Origin: Setomelanomma holmii
Taxonomy: Eukaryota > Ascomycota > Dothideomycetes > Pleosporales > Phaeosphaeriaceae
Length of the DNA stretch: 64,000 nucleotides
NCBI GenBank assembly: GCA_010015745.1
Contig: ML978274.1
Span: forward strand, 30,185 to 94,184
Direction: 5' to 3'
The notes under the pieces: model-generated
Told to the model about the DNA's origin: nothing
The model's database searches: none
Seen by the model: only the letters and a program-made list of their open reading frames with translations
Part shown: positions 11,524 through 23,514 of the stretch, one piece after another
Position numbering within the stretch: position 1 is the first letter of the stretch
Layout: every line of letters begins with the position of its first letter
Position numbers and translations under genes: made by a program

Positions 11524-12919
11524 ATGGATCCTAATAACCCCAACCTCAAGACCCGCACAACACCTCAGTATGCACTTTACCAGCGTGAGAACTTCTGGAA
11601 GTTGAACGATGGCGAAGTATCTCTTTTCAATACAGGTGAATTTTTTTGCAATTTCTACTGTACAACATCCATATTGACTTGAATAGATCCCGGCCACCTA
11701 GAAGACCTCGCCAAGGCCAAACTCACCCAAAACGGCTGGTTCTACGCATCTTCAAATGCCGGACAGTCCCACACACACACAGCTAATCGCCAAGCATTCT
11801 ACCGCCACCGAATTATCCCGCGTATGCTCGTAGATACGAACAAGCGCGATACAGCAACCTCGATATTCGGACATCAGGTGCCCGCACCAATCGGTTTCGC
11901 GCCTGTTGGCATTAACAAGATCTACCATCCCCAAGGCGAGCTACCTGTTGCGAGCGCAGCAGGAGAACTAGGACTACCGTACTGCCTGAGTACGGCCGGA
12001 AGTCAGCCCATCGAAGACGTCGGGGCCGCGAACGATTCCGGCGCAAAGAAAGGCCGTGAAGGCGAAGGCAGCGCCGTTCGCTTCTTCCAGCTATACATGC
12101 CCCACGATGACGAATTGACACGGTCCCTACTCCAACGGGCCGTCGATAGCGGCTTCACAGCATGCATACTCACCCTGGATACCTGGCAACTAGGTTGGCG
12201 TCACGACGATGTGGCTACTTCAAACTATGCCTTCTACCATGGTATTGGTGCAGATCTAGGACTTTCGGATCCTGTGTTTCAGAAACGGATGAAGGAGAAG
12301 GGAATCGATCCGAGGACGCAGCCTAACGAAGCTGGTGCGATGTGGATTGATAATGTGTGGCATGGACGTGCGCATACGTGGGAGAAAGCCGTCTGGGCGA
12401 TGAAGCTGTGGAAAGAGCTGAGCGGTAAGAAGCCATTTTGCCTCAAAGGTATTCAGAGTGTGGAGGACGCGAAAATGTCAGTGGAGAGGGGCTTCGATGG
12501 AATTGTGGTTAGCAACCATGCTGGACGACAAGTCGATGGAGCCGTCGCGAGTCTCGACGCTTTAGAAAAGATTGTGGATGGTAGGTCTTCCATGCACATT
12601 GCTTCAGCTCTCACTGATCCCTCCTCCAGCTGTCGGCGACAAAACATACATCATGTACGATTCCAGCGTACGCTCCGCCTCTGATGTCTTCAAAGCACTA
12701 GCGCTCGGTGCCAAATTTGTCTTCGTCGGACGACTGTGGATCTGGGGACTCTCGATCATGGGCGAAACAGGCGTCAGACACGTCATGCGGAGTCTTTTGG
12801 CAGAACTGGACATTTTGATGAACGTCGCCGGCTTCCAGAACATCGGCCAGATCACAAGGGATGCGCTCGAGACTGGGTCGAAGGACTACTCGTTGATGAA
12901 CGTACCAAGTAAGCTTTGA
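11524..12919 (+). CDS. FMN-dependent alpha-hydroxy-acid oxidase, lactate 2-monooxygenase type
   Basis: Three exons: 11524-11635, 11687-12580 and 12630-12919; 431 residues. The protein is a TIM-barrel FMN enzyme. It has no N-terminal cytochrome b5 domain, so it is not a Cyb2-type lactate dehydrogenase. Motifs include PAPIGFAPVGINKIYHP, the FMN-contact segment LTLDTWQLGWR, KGIQSVEDA, the active-site His loop VVSNHAGRQVDG, and GVRHVMRSLLAELD near the end. The TLDTWQLGWR and DPVF blocks point to the lactate 2-monooxygenase branch, whose members oxidise 2-hydroxy acids. The loop reads SNHAGRQ where most relatives have SNHGGRQ. The substrate cannot be told from sequence alone. The introns are 51 and 49 nt with clean borders. 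Confidence 0.9.
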
Positions 12920-13294
12920 GTACCTGAAGAGGGGCATGTACATCTCGCTTTACTTTCCTGTTCCTGAACGCGCAGTGTGACGTCATAAAGCATGCTGTTT
13001 GTGCATCTTGGACATAAAAGGTCAGGAAATCTGCATCAGATTAGATTGGAGAATCGGATCGTGCACAAAGGTAGATGGGTATGGGAGGATGGCGACTGTC
13101 TACGACGCCAGGTATCACTTCGTTACAATGCCCGCTCTTGTGCGGGTCTCGTTTCCATGACCCGTACTTTGACCCTGGTTCTAAGCCAACAAACATTCCG
13201 CCTGCGTGTAGGATATGAAAGACATTATGTGCGACACGTCAAATGCCGGACTGGCCTATAACGAGGTGAGGGCCATCAGCGGAAGCAGATCATA
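12920..13294. other. Intergenic, convergent 3' ends
   Basis: About 375 bases between the FMN oxidase gene and the phosphatase gene. A short open frame overlaps here but has no recognisable features. Confidence 0.5.
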
Positions 13295-15085
13295 CTACTT
13301 GTCGCTGGCCGCTGTGGTGGATGCGGCCGCCTTCTTATCACCTTGTGCGTCCTTTAGCGATTCTGGGATGTCAGACTTCTCAGTCTGGACGGAAGAGGGT
13401 GACTCGATAACATGTGCGGACTGCGGCCCGGGTGTTCCTTCGCGGTCCCGCGTGCTGCCGTTCGATGTGTCCTTGTTGTACTTGTCCACCTGCGAATCGA
13501 GATCCTTGTCTTCGTCTTCGTGGTCGAACATGTCGCTGTCGGGCGCATCGGTGTTGATCTCGGTCCCGTCACCCAAGAGGATGATGCGGCCACCGAGACC
13601 GCTATTCGGTCGGAATCTTGAGTCAAGATCCATATCGATGTCATCAGGGCTATCGTCAATGCGATGATGTACACCGGGGCCACGGAACTCAGCTGCACAT
13701 TTCTATTAGAAACTGATCTATTCGCCCTCTGATGAGGGAGAGGCTGGATTCTCAGACTTGCCGTACTCAGGCGGCGCACAAGGTCCTTCGCCGTTTGCCA
13801 CCCTCTTCGCAATGTCCTCGTACCATTGCTCCTTTGTCTTTCCATGCAGGAGACCAATGATGGTGATAGTCATGTTGTCACAGCCAACACCCCCAGTGTC
13901 GCTGTTTGACGCCAAGCAGTTGTCCATCATGTTTTCGCAAATGGACTCGAGGGGCTGCTTCGCCACGATCCCGCGTCGAACAAACTCAACAACAGCTTGA
14001 GACGATTGGCAGTCCCAGATACCTAGAAGAAGCGTAAGTATGGACGTCTGATTTGCATGCCTGGAGTAGCGTACCGTCGCAAGCAACGACAAGGAATTCG
14101 TCATCCTCATTGATGTCGTGTATCTCAACGTCGGGGAACGCAGTGACTATTTGTTGCTCCGGGGGAAGATCGGCGCTCTTCTTGAACTCGAAGTCGCCTA
14201 TCGCGCGCGACAAGGCAAGGTTACCATTGACGCGGCCAAAGTCAACGAAGCCACCCGCGGCTTGAATACGTGCCTTTTCGGCTGCGAAATGTCAGTGTGA
14301 TTTCGGGCAATTGAGCAATATCCGCACCTTCGTTCTGTGGCTTGTGATCGAATGACAGGGGTTTCGCTCGGCCCTTCACTCCGAGGACAGTTCGCGAGTC
14401 GCCCGAATTGGCCTGTTTGAGTAAGACGGTGATCTATAAAGACCTGGCAAGGAAACATACGCAGTAGATTTTGTCTTTCAAAAGAATGGCGACTGAGGCG
14501 GTACACCCAGAGACTTCCTCTTCGTACTTGGGGTCTGTGCAATGAGTCAGCCTTGTGAACTCGCAGCCGAGAAAACGCATCAAGTTGCCTACCACTCAGA
14601 ATCGCCCTGTCGGTGGCTAGGAAGCCGTCTTGTAGAGCTTTCTTCAGATCTCCTGTCTTGAAGGCCTCTTGTTTCGCTACGATCTGGTGCAAGTGCTCGC
14701 CGGTGTATATGGCAACCTTATCGCCGCCGTGACCATCGTATACGCCAAAGAAGGCGAGTCTCTTATCGGGTTCTGTCGCCTTACCGCCATCGCCAGCAGC
14801 TTGTAGATCTAGCAGGCATGCGTGTGCATCCTCCATGCTGATCCGCCAGCCCTGCATCGACGAGGTGCCGAAGATGAGCGAGTCGCCATCGCCGCTTTCT
14901 GATTTCTGTCGGACAAGCACGTGTTAGCTGGTGAGCTGCATGGTGCCAATCGCGCGCATAGCAACGCATCTGCAGGCGGCCGCTGCGCACAGTGGGATGG
15001 CGAAAGACGTCAAGGTGCGGGGGCGGGGAGCAGCGTTGGGCAGTCATACCTTGTCGACGACGGGCTCGGAGAGAGTCTGACCCAT
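13295..15085 (-). CDS. PTC2: PP2C-type Ser/Thr phosphatase (Ptc2/Ptc3 group)
   Basis: A metal-dependent protein phosphatase. Family members act on stress MAP-kinase and DNA-damage signalling. Seven exons: 15050-15085, 14593-14905, 14461-14534, 14328-14412, 14075-14281, 13762-14022 and 13295-13692; 457 residues. The N-terminus is MGQTLSEPVVDK. Metal-site and signature motifs are MEDAHAC, VYDGHGGDKVA, NSGDSRTVLG, ALSRAIGDFEF, VACDGIWD and GVGCDNMTI. A 100-residue acidic tail follows (SDMFDHEDEDKDLDS). The last intron (13693-13761) has a GC donor (GCAAGT) and a normal AG acceptor. Retaining it would end the protein after a short different tail (GKSENPASPSSEGE). The first intron is longer (about 144 nt). 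Confidence 0.93.
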
Positions 15086-16572
15086 GACGTCCGGTTCCTA
15101 GGAGGACTCGTAGGAGAAGAGGGAAGCGAGCTGGAGGGTGAGCACACACTTGTTCGCTGGCATAGATTTGTGATCGGGACCTGGTGTTGTGGGGTGGTTT
15201 CGCGGTAGAGCGAGCGCGGGCAGGCGTGGCAGCAAATTGGAGGCGAGGTCAGATAGTTTGGTGGAGAGAAATGTCTCGCGAGGGTGAGTGTGAAGGTTGC
15301 AAGCTTTGCTCGCGGGGTATGTTTTGGTGTTGCGGGAGCAAAGTGACGGGACGCACTCTTGCCCGCTGGACGAACTGACAGCACGAAGCAGGAACTATGT
15401 CCCGTTGCGGCCTAGCGCTCATGTGGCTAAGTCGTCGAGGCCCAGTGCGTGCGGTGACGACAGCAGCAGGTTCTGCTCGACCGTGTCCGCAATGCCTCTG
15501 TTTGGCGTGGTTGCCTGTGCCCTACGCGCCGCCTATATACGCGAGGGTCCTCTTGCGTCCACCATATTGAGGCGGTGCACCGCAATTGTGAGGCAGCAGG
15601 CGCTTGTTCCCGCCCCAAACGGTGCAGCAGCTCGCGTGCCCACAAGGTCAATCTGAGAATCAGCCACCAGACTCCGGCAGCCCACTGAGCTGACCGGAAG
15701 GGTCCAAGTTCCAGCCAATCCTTCCAAGGAGGTCCAGAACCTCCGTCTTTGCAATGCTGAATTCCAGCCTGCCGCATCTTCATCTCTGGTGCGACGTATT
15801 CAAAGGCTGTCATGCAATTTGGAAAGGCTGATGGTCAATGAGGTCGAATTTCTAAATTTCTGTACGTTCTCAGCTCTCGAAAGTTGCACGCATACCTGTG
15901 CGCACCCATGGCACCTAACATGCAGTTTGAACGCAGGTGACCCAGCGGAGCCAAGCGACGCGGTATCATCCATTGCGAAGAATGGTGACTTCAACATTGC
16001 TCGCACAGAGCACAAGCCGCTTCAAAACGCTGCAATGGTAACGAGGCGATAAGAGATTCGCGATCAACCACACTACCACCTCATCCGCCGGAGCGTCTTC
16101 CATGTGCATGTCACAAGGGAACAATCGAATGTCTTCATTGTCGAAGGCTGCGATATATAACATGTGCATTGAGGCAATGCATCAAGCGGTATATCAACGG
16201 CATCCGTCTTCACACCTACCTCGGACGGTAACGGGCATGGGTCATTGCATGAGACCAATCGGCGTCTGTTATCGCCCGTTTATCAGATGGTCTGATCTAT
16301 TCTAGGGCTTGTTGCTTCCGAGGCAAATCGTCGAGGTCTTGATCCAAGACATTCTTGTCGCAATGGCCTTTGAAGTTGAGGTATTCGGCCGATGTGAAAT
16401 TGTCGAGGTCCGGACTGCGCTTTGTGACTACCTCGGCTCGGTATTGAATTAAGCTTAAGCTTAGCGCGTTTGCTGGACCGAGGGATCGATCGACGTAATC
16501 ATATAGTTGCATCATTCATATCTTTTCCCTCCTTCTGACTCCAATCCATCCAATTAACCTCGATCAATCACA
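15086..16572. other. Intergenic between divergent PTC2-type and acyl-CoA oxidase genes
   Basis: About 1.5 kb. Frames on both strands (for example minus 15427-15813 and minus 16297-16515) show no recognisable domain or splice structure. It presumably contains the two promoters and long 5' UTRs. Confidence 0.45.
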
Positions 16573-18753
16573 ATGTCGCCAACACCTGCCTGGGTCAAGC
16601 AATTGAAACCCTCTGGCGCTCAGGGCCATGAGCTGCTCGCCGCTGAGCGGGCGAGCTCTAATGTTCCCGTCAAGCAACTCGAGGAGCTCCTGCACACAAG
16701 AGATGTAATTGAGAGGAAACAGAAGATTCAGAATATCCTAAAGGCAGAAAAGGTGTTCGACAAGTCTCAGAATTACTTCATGGGCCGGACAGATCGATTC
16801 GAGAGAGCCTTGGCACGCGAGAAGAGGCTGAGAATCTTGAAGAAGCAACACAATTGGTCACTGGAGGAGTTCCGAACGGCTACCGAGCTCATTGGTGAGC
16901 CCGGACCTTATGGCCTGCATGACAGCATGTTCAAGGTTTGTGCCATCACCATTACAACCAGAACCATCAGCTGACTTGGCAGGTTACACTTGGAGAGCAA
17001 GGAACACCAGAACAGCAGGAGAAATGGCTCACCAAAGCCGAAGACTACAAGATCATTGGATGTTACGCCCAGACGGAGCTTGGCCATGGCTCCAACGTCC
17101 GTGGCTTGGAGACCACAGCTACCTGGAATCCAGATGACAAGACTTTCACTATTCATTCGCCTCACCTTACCGCGAGCAAGTGGTGGATTGGATCTCTCGG
17201 AAGGACCGCAAACTATGCAGTCGTCATGGCTCAGCTCATGGTCGGCGGCAAGTCATATGGTCCAACACCCTTCTGCGTCCAAATTCGTGACCTGAAGACC
17301 CATGAGCCTCTCGAGAACATCCACATCGGAGACATTGGTCCCAAGTTCGGATACAACACCATGGACAATGGATTCCTTCTCTTCAATCAGGTCAAGGTTC
17401 CACACATCAGCATGCTGGCCAGGTATTCGCATGTCGACCCAAAGACCAACAAGTTTGCCCGTCGCGGATCCCCAACACTCGTGTACGGTACTCTCACGTG
17501 GGTCCGCTCGACCATTGTCATGCAAGCTGGCAGCGTTCTCGCTCGCGGTGTCACCATTGCCACACGTTACGCTGCTGTTCGTCGTCAATTCCAGGATCGT
17601 GATGCTCCCGCCGGCGAGGCTGAGACTCCAGTCCTGAACTACACGATGGTGCAGATCCGCCTTCTGCCTCTGCTCGCGGCTACCTTTGCTCTGCATTTCA
17701 CCGGCAAATCTATGATGGACATGTATCAGGAGAACCGAAAGAACATGGAGCAGAATGGCGCAAAGCAAGACTCAAGCACCAGAGGAGCTGGTCCCGAGGA
17801 GACGCAATCCGGCAGTGATTTGCTCGCTGATCTCCATGCATCGTCTTGCGCACTCAAGTCACTGAGCAGTACAATTGCTGCTGAAGGTCTTGAGGTCTGC
17901 CGAAGAGCTTGCGGTGGTCACGGATACTCCAGCTTCAGTGGCATCGGACCCTGGTATGCCGACTATCTTCCAACAACCACCTGGGAAGGCGACAACTACA
18001 TGCTCACCCAGCAAGTAGCACGCTATGTAAGCCAGCCTACTATTTACTCTCCCAACCCTACTGATATCGAATTAGCTCCTCAAATCTGCCCGTTCAGTCC
18101 TGACCGGCGAAAAGCCCACAAACGACACTACCGCCATCCTCACCGAATTCCAAAACCGCCGCAATATCGGCTGTGCATTCGACATCATCGGCTCCGACGA
18201 AGACCTTGTCGCCGCTTTCGCATGGCGCGTTTCCTTCCTGACCTTCGAAGCCAGCAAGCACCGCGACGAGCAAAAGAAGGCCTGGAACGACTTGCTTGTT
18301 GACTTTTACCGTCTGTCCAAGGCGCATGCGCAGTGGATGGTTGTCAAGAACAATCTCTCTGCGCTCAAGAAGATCAAGGTTGAGGGCAAGGTTGGCAAGG
18401 AGATTCTAGATGTGTTGATGAACTTATTCCGCTTGTTTGCGCTGCACACGCTTGAGCAGGAGGGTTCAGAGTTCTATGCTTCGGGTGCGTGCAGCAAACA
18501 CCAGATTCAGCTTGCGCGTACAAATGCGGTCATGAAGCTACTCAAGGAGATTCGCCCGCACGCAGTCCGCCTCGTCGACTCGTGGGGCTTCGATGATTGG
18601 GTTCTGGATAGTAGTTTGGGTCGCGAGGACGGTCGTGTCTATGAGGACATGTTCTACCGAGCAAGCGAGCTGAATCCGCTCAACAAGATCACCGTCGATC
18701 CTTATCCGGATAGCGATGTTCTGTTCAAGAGGGTGGAGAAGAGCAAGTTGTAG
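16573..18753 (+). CDS. POX1: Peroxisomal acyl-CoA oxidase
   Basis: Catalyses the first step of peroxisomal fatty-acid beta-oxidation: FAD-dependent desaturation of acyl-CoA, with electrons passed to oxygen. Three exons: 16573-16935, 16983-18026 and 18076-18753; 694 residues, normal for the family. Visible features are the N-terminal helical domain, YAQTELGHGSNVRGLETTAT (FAD/substrate contact), KWWIGSLGRTANYAVV, the RACGGHGYSSFSGIG block, and the catalytic-Glu region TWEGDNYMLTQQ. The C-terminus is SKL, a type 1 peroxisomal targeting signal. The introns are 47 and 49 nt. Yeast POX1 is the single homologue; filamentous fungi often have several, so the symbol indicates family only. Confidence 0.95.
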
Positions 18754-18916
18754 GATGTAGTGGTTGTATTTGTATTGTAGATAGAAAAGCATCGCATCGC
18801 GGTGCATTTGTTCAGCAACGTTCATCTCGGTTGTCACAGATCAGACCGGGAAAAAGTGGACTAATCAACGCCGGCACTCGCTTCCATCGTGCGTGCCTCC
18901 CGCTCCTCGAAACGTG

Positions 18917-20077
18917 TCAATCAAGCACGATAATCTCATCATTCTGCTTTGGCAAACATTTCAAGCGCCTGCTGCTCACGAACTCCACGTCACCTTCGAT
19001 CTTGAGTCTGTCACTTGCCTCCCTCTTGATGCTCGCCTTCGGCTCGGGCTTGTTCTCTTGGGATTCCGGTTCATCTCCCTAACAGTTGTCAGAAATTACG
19101 CAGTCGCACATGATTAGCACATACCTGTTGCTCGTGTTCCTTCACCGTTGGCATTTCCAGGTTGTTGCCGTTGTTCTTTTGTTCAGACGTCAGAACTGAC
19201 AATGGAAGCGGAGTTGACGATAAGGGTAAGAGATGAAGCGATCTTAACGCGGCTGGCCCCTTTATGTGAGTGACGGATAGGCAAAGCTCGATGTGATAGT
19301 CTTACACGATGAGCGGTACTTGAAGTGGAATATGGCGAAAGGTTCTCCTGTCTTGTTGACGTAATTGAAGTTTTTGACTCGATCTGGGCCCAGAAGTTGA
19401 GGCTCATCGAGTATGTTTAGTGTAAGCAATAGATAATCTGAACGTAGTGTTGTGTACCAACTTTGCTTGGTGAGATTTTGCGTCGCCCTTCATGCTCTTC
19501 TCATCAACTGACTCGATCTCGGACAGCTTCAAGAATTTGTCAGTCCCTTTATTGGCTGGTATCGTGCGCGATGACTTGCGCGGAGGTTTTCGTTCGGTTC
19601 TGTCCTCGATGAAGCGGAATGTGAGAGTCAGGATGCCAATTTCGGTGAGCTCTTGTCTCAAATCCTCATCGGCTTCCTCGTCTGATATCGGTTAGTCTTC
19701 TTCAACCAATCATCATGGACGGGCTTACCTATGTGGAGTGGGGCAAAACGGAATTTGTGGGTGTAGTCTGAGCCGTCGACGTTACTGTAAGCCACCTCGA
19801 AACAATTGGTTACGTTTCGCTGATCAATCTTCTCGTGTCCATGCGTGTAGGAGCACGCTGCTACTCCATCAAACTTGAAAGACGTCCGGACGCCAAATCT
19901 CCCGCTCAAGCCTATGGAATCGTATAGCGAACGCCGAAATGCTCATCTGAACTGACTACGACATACTTTGTGACGGCCTTAGGCTGCACGTCTCCATCAT
20001 TGTCGTACTCATTCAAGGGTTCTTTGCCGACGAACCATGTCTGCTTGTAAGCCCGGCAAGTCTGGGTGTTTCACCAT
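18917..20077 (-). pseudogene. DUF7918-like paralogue A, two offsetting frameshifts in exon 1
   Basis: The most 3' member of a four-gene tandem array. Exons: 19739-20077, 19458-19681, 19306-19402, 19125-19252 and 18917-19078. The start is MVKHPDLPGLQADMV, matching the family pattern of a short start followed by V(D/G)G.PL.EY. The segment GKEPLNEYDNDGDV to EHFGVRY lies one base out of frame relative to both its upstream and downstream neighbours, so exon 1 contains an apparent +1 and a later compensating shift. The 3' exons are open, with good splice sites and the family motifs FHFKYRSS and EIIVLD. Either this copy is dead or the sequence has two indel errors. Function unknown. Confidence 0.72.
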
Positions 20078-20740
20078 TGCTGTTCAATTTGCGCAATATG
20101 TCGAGTGCGCAAGCAGGTTGCGGAGTTGAATAGGGTTTGAATGGAGCTGTTGCGGAACAAATCGCTATCGAGGAAACGAGTACTTGGAAGCATTGAGTCT
20201 TCTTGGCGAGGTGAGATGAGGTCGAAGGTGAGAGAGAATGACGTCGAGCATGTTGTGGAGGCAGGTGCTACTGGAGGAAGGAGCCCCCAAACACCTCGGT
20301 TACATCGCGATCACGAATGCTCAATGACTTGCAGCGAGACAATGAAATTGATACCAATGAAGAGATACCCCGAGCTTGTTCTCAGCGATTGAGGAATATC
20401 TACTTGTAAACGTCTTCCAACTCCAAAATGCGCACCGCGATCGCATAGAGCTCGAAATATCGCCACTCATTTGTGCTCAGATCGGTCCTATCATTCTGGA
20501 CTCGAGATCACCTTAGGCCTACCACTCTACTTTTCTTTCCTGGCTAGCTCCCTAACCCGTGTTCTGCTTCACGCCCGACAGGTTCTCAGTCCAGTTCAAT
20601 CACCTCAGTCTCCGGCGTCGGCAATTGTCTAACCCGCTTGGCTTTTCGCTATTCCCTCAAATCGTTCCAGCGCAGCTCAACAAGATCCGGATCGTTATGC
20701 GAGGTTCCATCACCGACATCGTCGCCATCGCCTACCACGG
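20078..20740. other. Spacer between paralogues A and B, with a stranded C-terminus of B
   Basis: From about 20740 down to 20586 the minus strand still encodes a tail like those of the other copies (SVTVVGDGDD, then KRVRQLPTPETEVIELD). It is out of frame with the rest of paralogue B and interrupted by a TAG. The remaining 500 bases look non-coding. Confidence 0.5.
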
Positions 20741-21775
20741 TCACTGACTCGAGCGCTCGCGCTTCAAGCGGAGGCGAGTCTCTTCCTGCTCCTGGGAAGT
20801 CATCAGCATGCGTCATGTAATTGAGAGAGCACACTCACACGGAATCGGCGGACGATTGCCTCGAGCTGCTCCATGTTGAGCTGACGAAGAGTTTCGTTAT
20901 CGCCATCGACGAGATCGAAAGGCTCAGGGGTGCGCTCGACAATGTGGAGATCCTTTAACGCAGCTGCGAACCAACAAGTCCGGGCACCGCCCCATATGGG
21001 CGTATGCGCGAGAACGTACCGAGTGAGCGATAACAGAAGTGGATTGTCGCAAAGGCCTTTCCGCCATCGGCATAGTCAGCGTCGTAGTACTCCACCTCTT
21101 CAGTAGGCTCTACATCTCCAAGGCTGATTTGTATCAGTATGAAAGACGAAGATAGTGTGACGCTGCATAACGCAACTCACATAGCTTGGTGCGAAAGCGC
21201 ATTGGCTTTGATCGTCTTCTCAGTAACAGGTGGTAGCTTTTCCATTTCCCTGTGCGCGCCATTAAGACGCGGATTGTGCTGCGGACTGTTGAGAAAATAG
21301 AGTTCGCTAGTAATGATGACCACAGATTGCAACTTTTTCTTCAAGTCAGTAGGTACGGCCCTCGAACCAGTCTCTCCTGTGAAACATCAATCCATGGTTC
21401 GTGCTGCAAGGAGTTGCACGACTTACGGATCTCGATCGGCGAGAAGCGATAGTTCTGCACCACCCAGCGGGAGGCAATGTTCGAGATTGGACCATAGCTG
21501 GTATAATCTTCGGTATCATGGAGCTCGAAGGTCCTGATCATCGGTTCATCAACATCGTGACCATCAATAGTGATGATTATGGAGACTGGACGATCCGCGG
21601 GAAACGGAGCTTTGAAGGAGTAGTGGATTTGGAGGTTCGCATTTGAGCGAGCTTCGACATATCGCTCGAGTGTTTTCGGCGCGATATTGGCGTTGTGGTT
21701 CTGCCACTCGTGCAAGGGTTGTCCATCGACGACAATCTCGACCTCAAGGCCTGGGACTTCGTCAAATAGCGCCAT
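20741..21775 (-). CDS. DUF7918-like paralogue B, C-terminus cut short by a frameshift
   Basis: Second member of the array. Exons: 21427-21775, 21181-21376, 21020-21123, 20839-20963 and 20741-20791; 274 residues as read. It begins MALFDEVPGLEVEIVVDGQP. Shared motifs are VDGQPLHEW, YVEARS, the phase-1 intron within FCYRSL/AALKDL, and LKRER near the end. In exon 5 the frame reaches a TGA at 20741-20743. The tail conserved in other copies (VGDGDD ... EVIELD) continues in another frame, so a one-base shift is likely. The function of the family is not known to me. Members have an N-terminal beta-rich domain and a charged C-terminal tail. Confidence 0.75.
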
Positions 21776-22335
21776 TGTCGTTTCACGCACGCTTGATGAT
21801 AACACTTGTACTGGCGGACGAGCCAATGAGTGGGGTCGACGAGAATTTGTCGCAAGGAAGGATGCAGGAGACATGCGCCGGAGCGAGATACCTGTCGTGG
21901 TAGTGATGTGTAGCGTTGATTCCGAGGTGAAGGAGAATGTCCTAGGTGAGAGTCAGCCATGGCTGGACCAATAGGAAGGGCTCAGCGTGAATAAATCGTG
22001 TGGGTGAAGGCGAGTGACAAAGGCTGAGTGACGTCTCGTATCTGCCCTGTTGATCGTTCTTTCCACTCCCACACAGTGCTCTTGCCATGGATATGGACTG
22101 CATGTTGACTAGCTCAGATGGAGGTATGCCAATCCCTCGAAAGCAAGAGTGGAAAAGCTACATGGCTATAGCCTCTCTATAAATCATGATGCAGTCGTCC
22201 GTATCAATGCTACACTTGCGAATGAGCCTTTGCGATCCTCGAGCCGGGACACTAGTTGTGTAATTAAAGTTAGACACGCGCTGAATATCCTCAGAGAATA
22301 GCCCGACCAATCCGCATCGTGCTCTCAAGACCGTC
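21776..22335. other. Spacer between paralogues B and C
   Basis: About 560 bases, presumably the promoter of B and the 3' region of C. No separate feature recognised. Confidence 0.5.
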
Positions 22336-23514
22336 TCAGTCGTCCAACTTGACCACCTCATCTTCCACGCCTGGACTGCGTCGGGCCTTCTTTGCAGGTT
22401 GTGTCCCAACCCACTCGATGTCGTCGTCGCTGTCCCCCACTATGGTAGTCACACTTTTCTCTCGTTCTCGCTTGACGCGGGCAAGCTGCTGTTGCTGCTC
22501 ATTCTGCACTCATCATTTAGCAAGTTCCAGTTTCACGGACTGGACCCGTACTTGCACGTAAACGATTCACTTCGGCCACCAGCTCCTCCGGACTCATGTC
22601 GCTGGGATCTCTGGCCTGGGGCTCAGGTTCTGGGGAGGGTGTGGGTGTGCGAGCAATGATACCAAGTGATTTCAGCGCCGCTGAGAGTAAGTCAAAAGAT
22701 GAGCTGGTAATGTCGAAGAGCAGTGGAGGTTACGTACCTGTAGACCTATAGTAGAAGATGAACTTGGCAAATGGCTCGTTTGCTATCTTGACCTGATTGA
22801 ACGTGATCGTGTCGCGCACTTCCGAAGTAGACAGACTGTTTCGTAATCAGCGAAGCTCTTCGTGCTGCGCTATTCCTGAGATTTGGTAAATCACATTGTC
22901 CGGCAGGACAACCAATCACCAGGTGTGATTGCTGCCTTGACAGCCTTTTGGCTAAGCGGCGCCGGCTCTTCAGACTCCACCAGAGTGACTTGCTCTAGCT
23001 TGATCTCATTCAAGCCCTCGATGTAGTAGCAGAACAGCGCTAACTGTCCAATGGAGTATATCTGCCGCTTCACGTCCTCGGTGACTAGCTGATCGTTCTT
23101 TTCTTGCAAGGTGTAAGCTCCTAATGCCACATTTAAGCTTCTCCACTGCATACCTGTCGCATGAGCGGCGAAACGAAAGTTACGAGTCTCTGAATGTCCG
23201 TCCGTGATGAAAGTCGCTTTGCCATATCTGTATCCTTCGCACTCATCCTTACCACCCCATTCTTCGAAGGGCACCTGGATATAGTTGTCATCTAGCATGA
23301 TGTCCATCTGGACTATCGAATGAAGGCTGTGAGGCGGCTTGTACAAAGAGCGAATGGCGAACTCAGCTCCCGTAGGCGCTTCAATACAACGGGAAACAAC
23401 ATACGGAAGAGCTGCGTTGTCGATATTGGCTTCTACATAATCGTACTCGGATAAAGCTTCCCCAGCGACGTCAACGGTGACCACCAACCCTGGAATGGCG
23501 GGTACGATTGCCAT
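22336..23514 (-). CDS. DUF7918-like paralogue C
   Basis: Third member of the array. Exons as joined: 22895-23514, 22738-22835, 22558-22680 and 22336-22508; about 337 residues. It begins MAIVPAIPGLVVTVDVAGEA. The family pattern SRCIEAPTGAEFAIR is clear. Unlike A, B and D it has no intron in the middle of the domain, so that intron was lost or the copy arose differently. The end of exon 1 is uncertain (a weak GTGATT donor just before a stop), and exon 3 has two possible donors (22558 or 22552). The tail is Gln- and Lys/Arg-rich, followed by VGDSDDDIEWVG and EVVKLDD. It looks intact. Confidence 0.75.

Noticed and set aside
15010..15813. Minus-strand frames of 120-130 codons upstream of the phosphatase gene
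   Set aside because: Low-complexity Pro/Ser/Arg composition in a probable 5' UTR or promoter, and no recognisable motif.
16297..16515. 72-codon minus-strand frame upstream of the acyl-CoA oxidase gene
   Set aside because: Protein-like in part, but without support. It lies in the promoter of a strongly supported gene.
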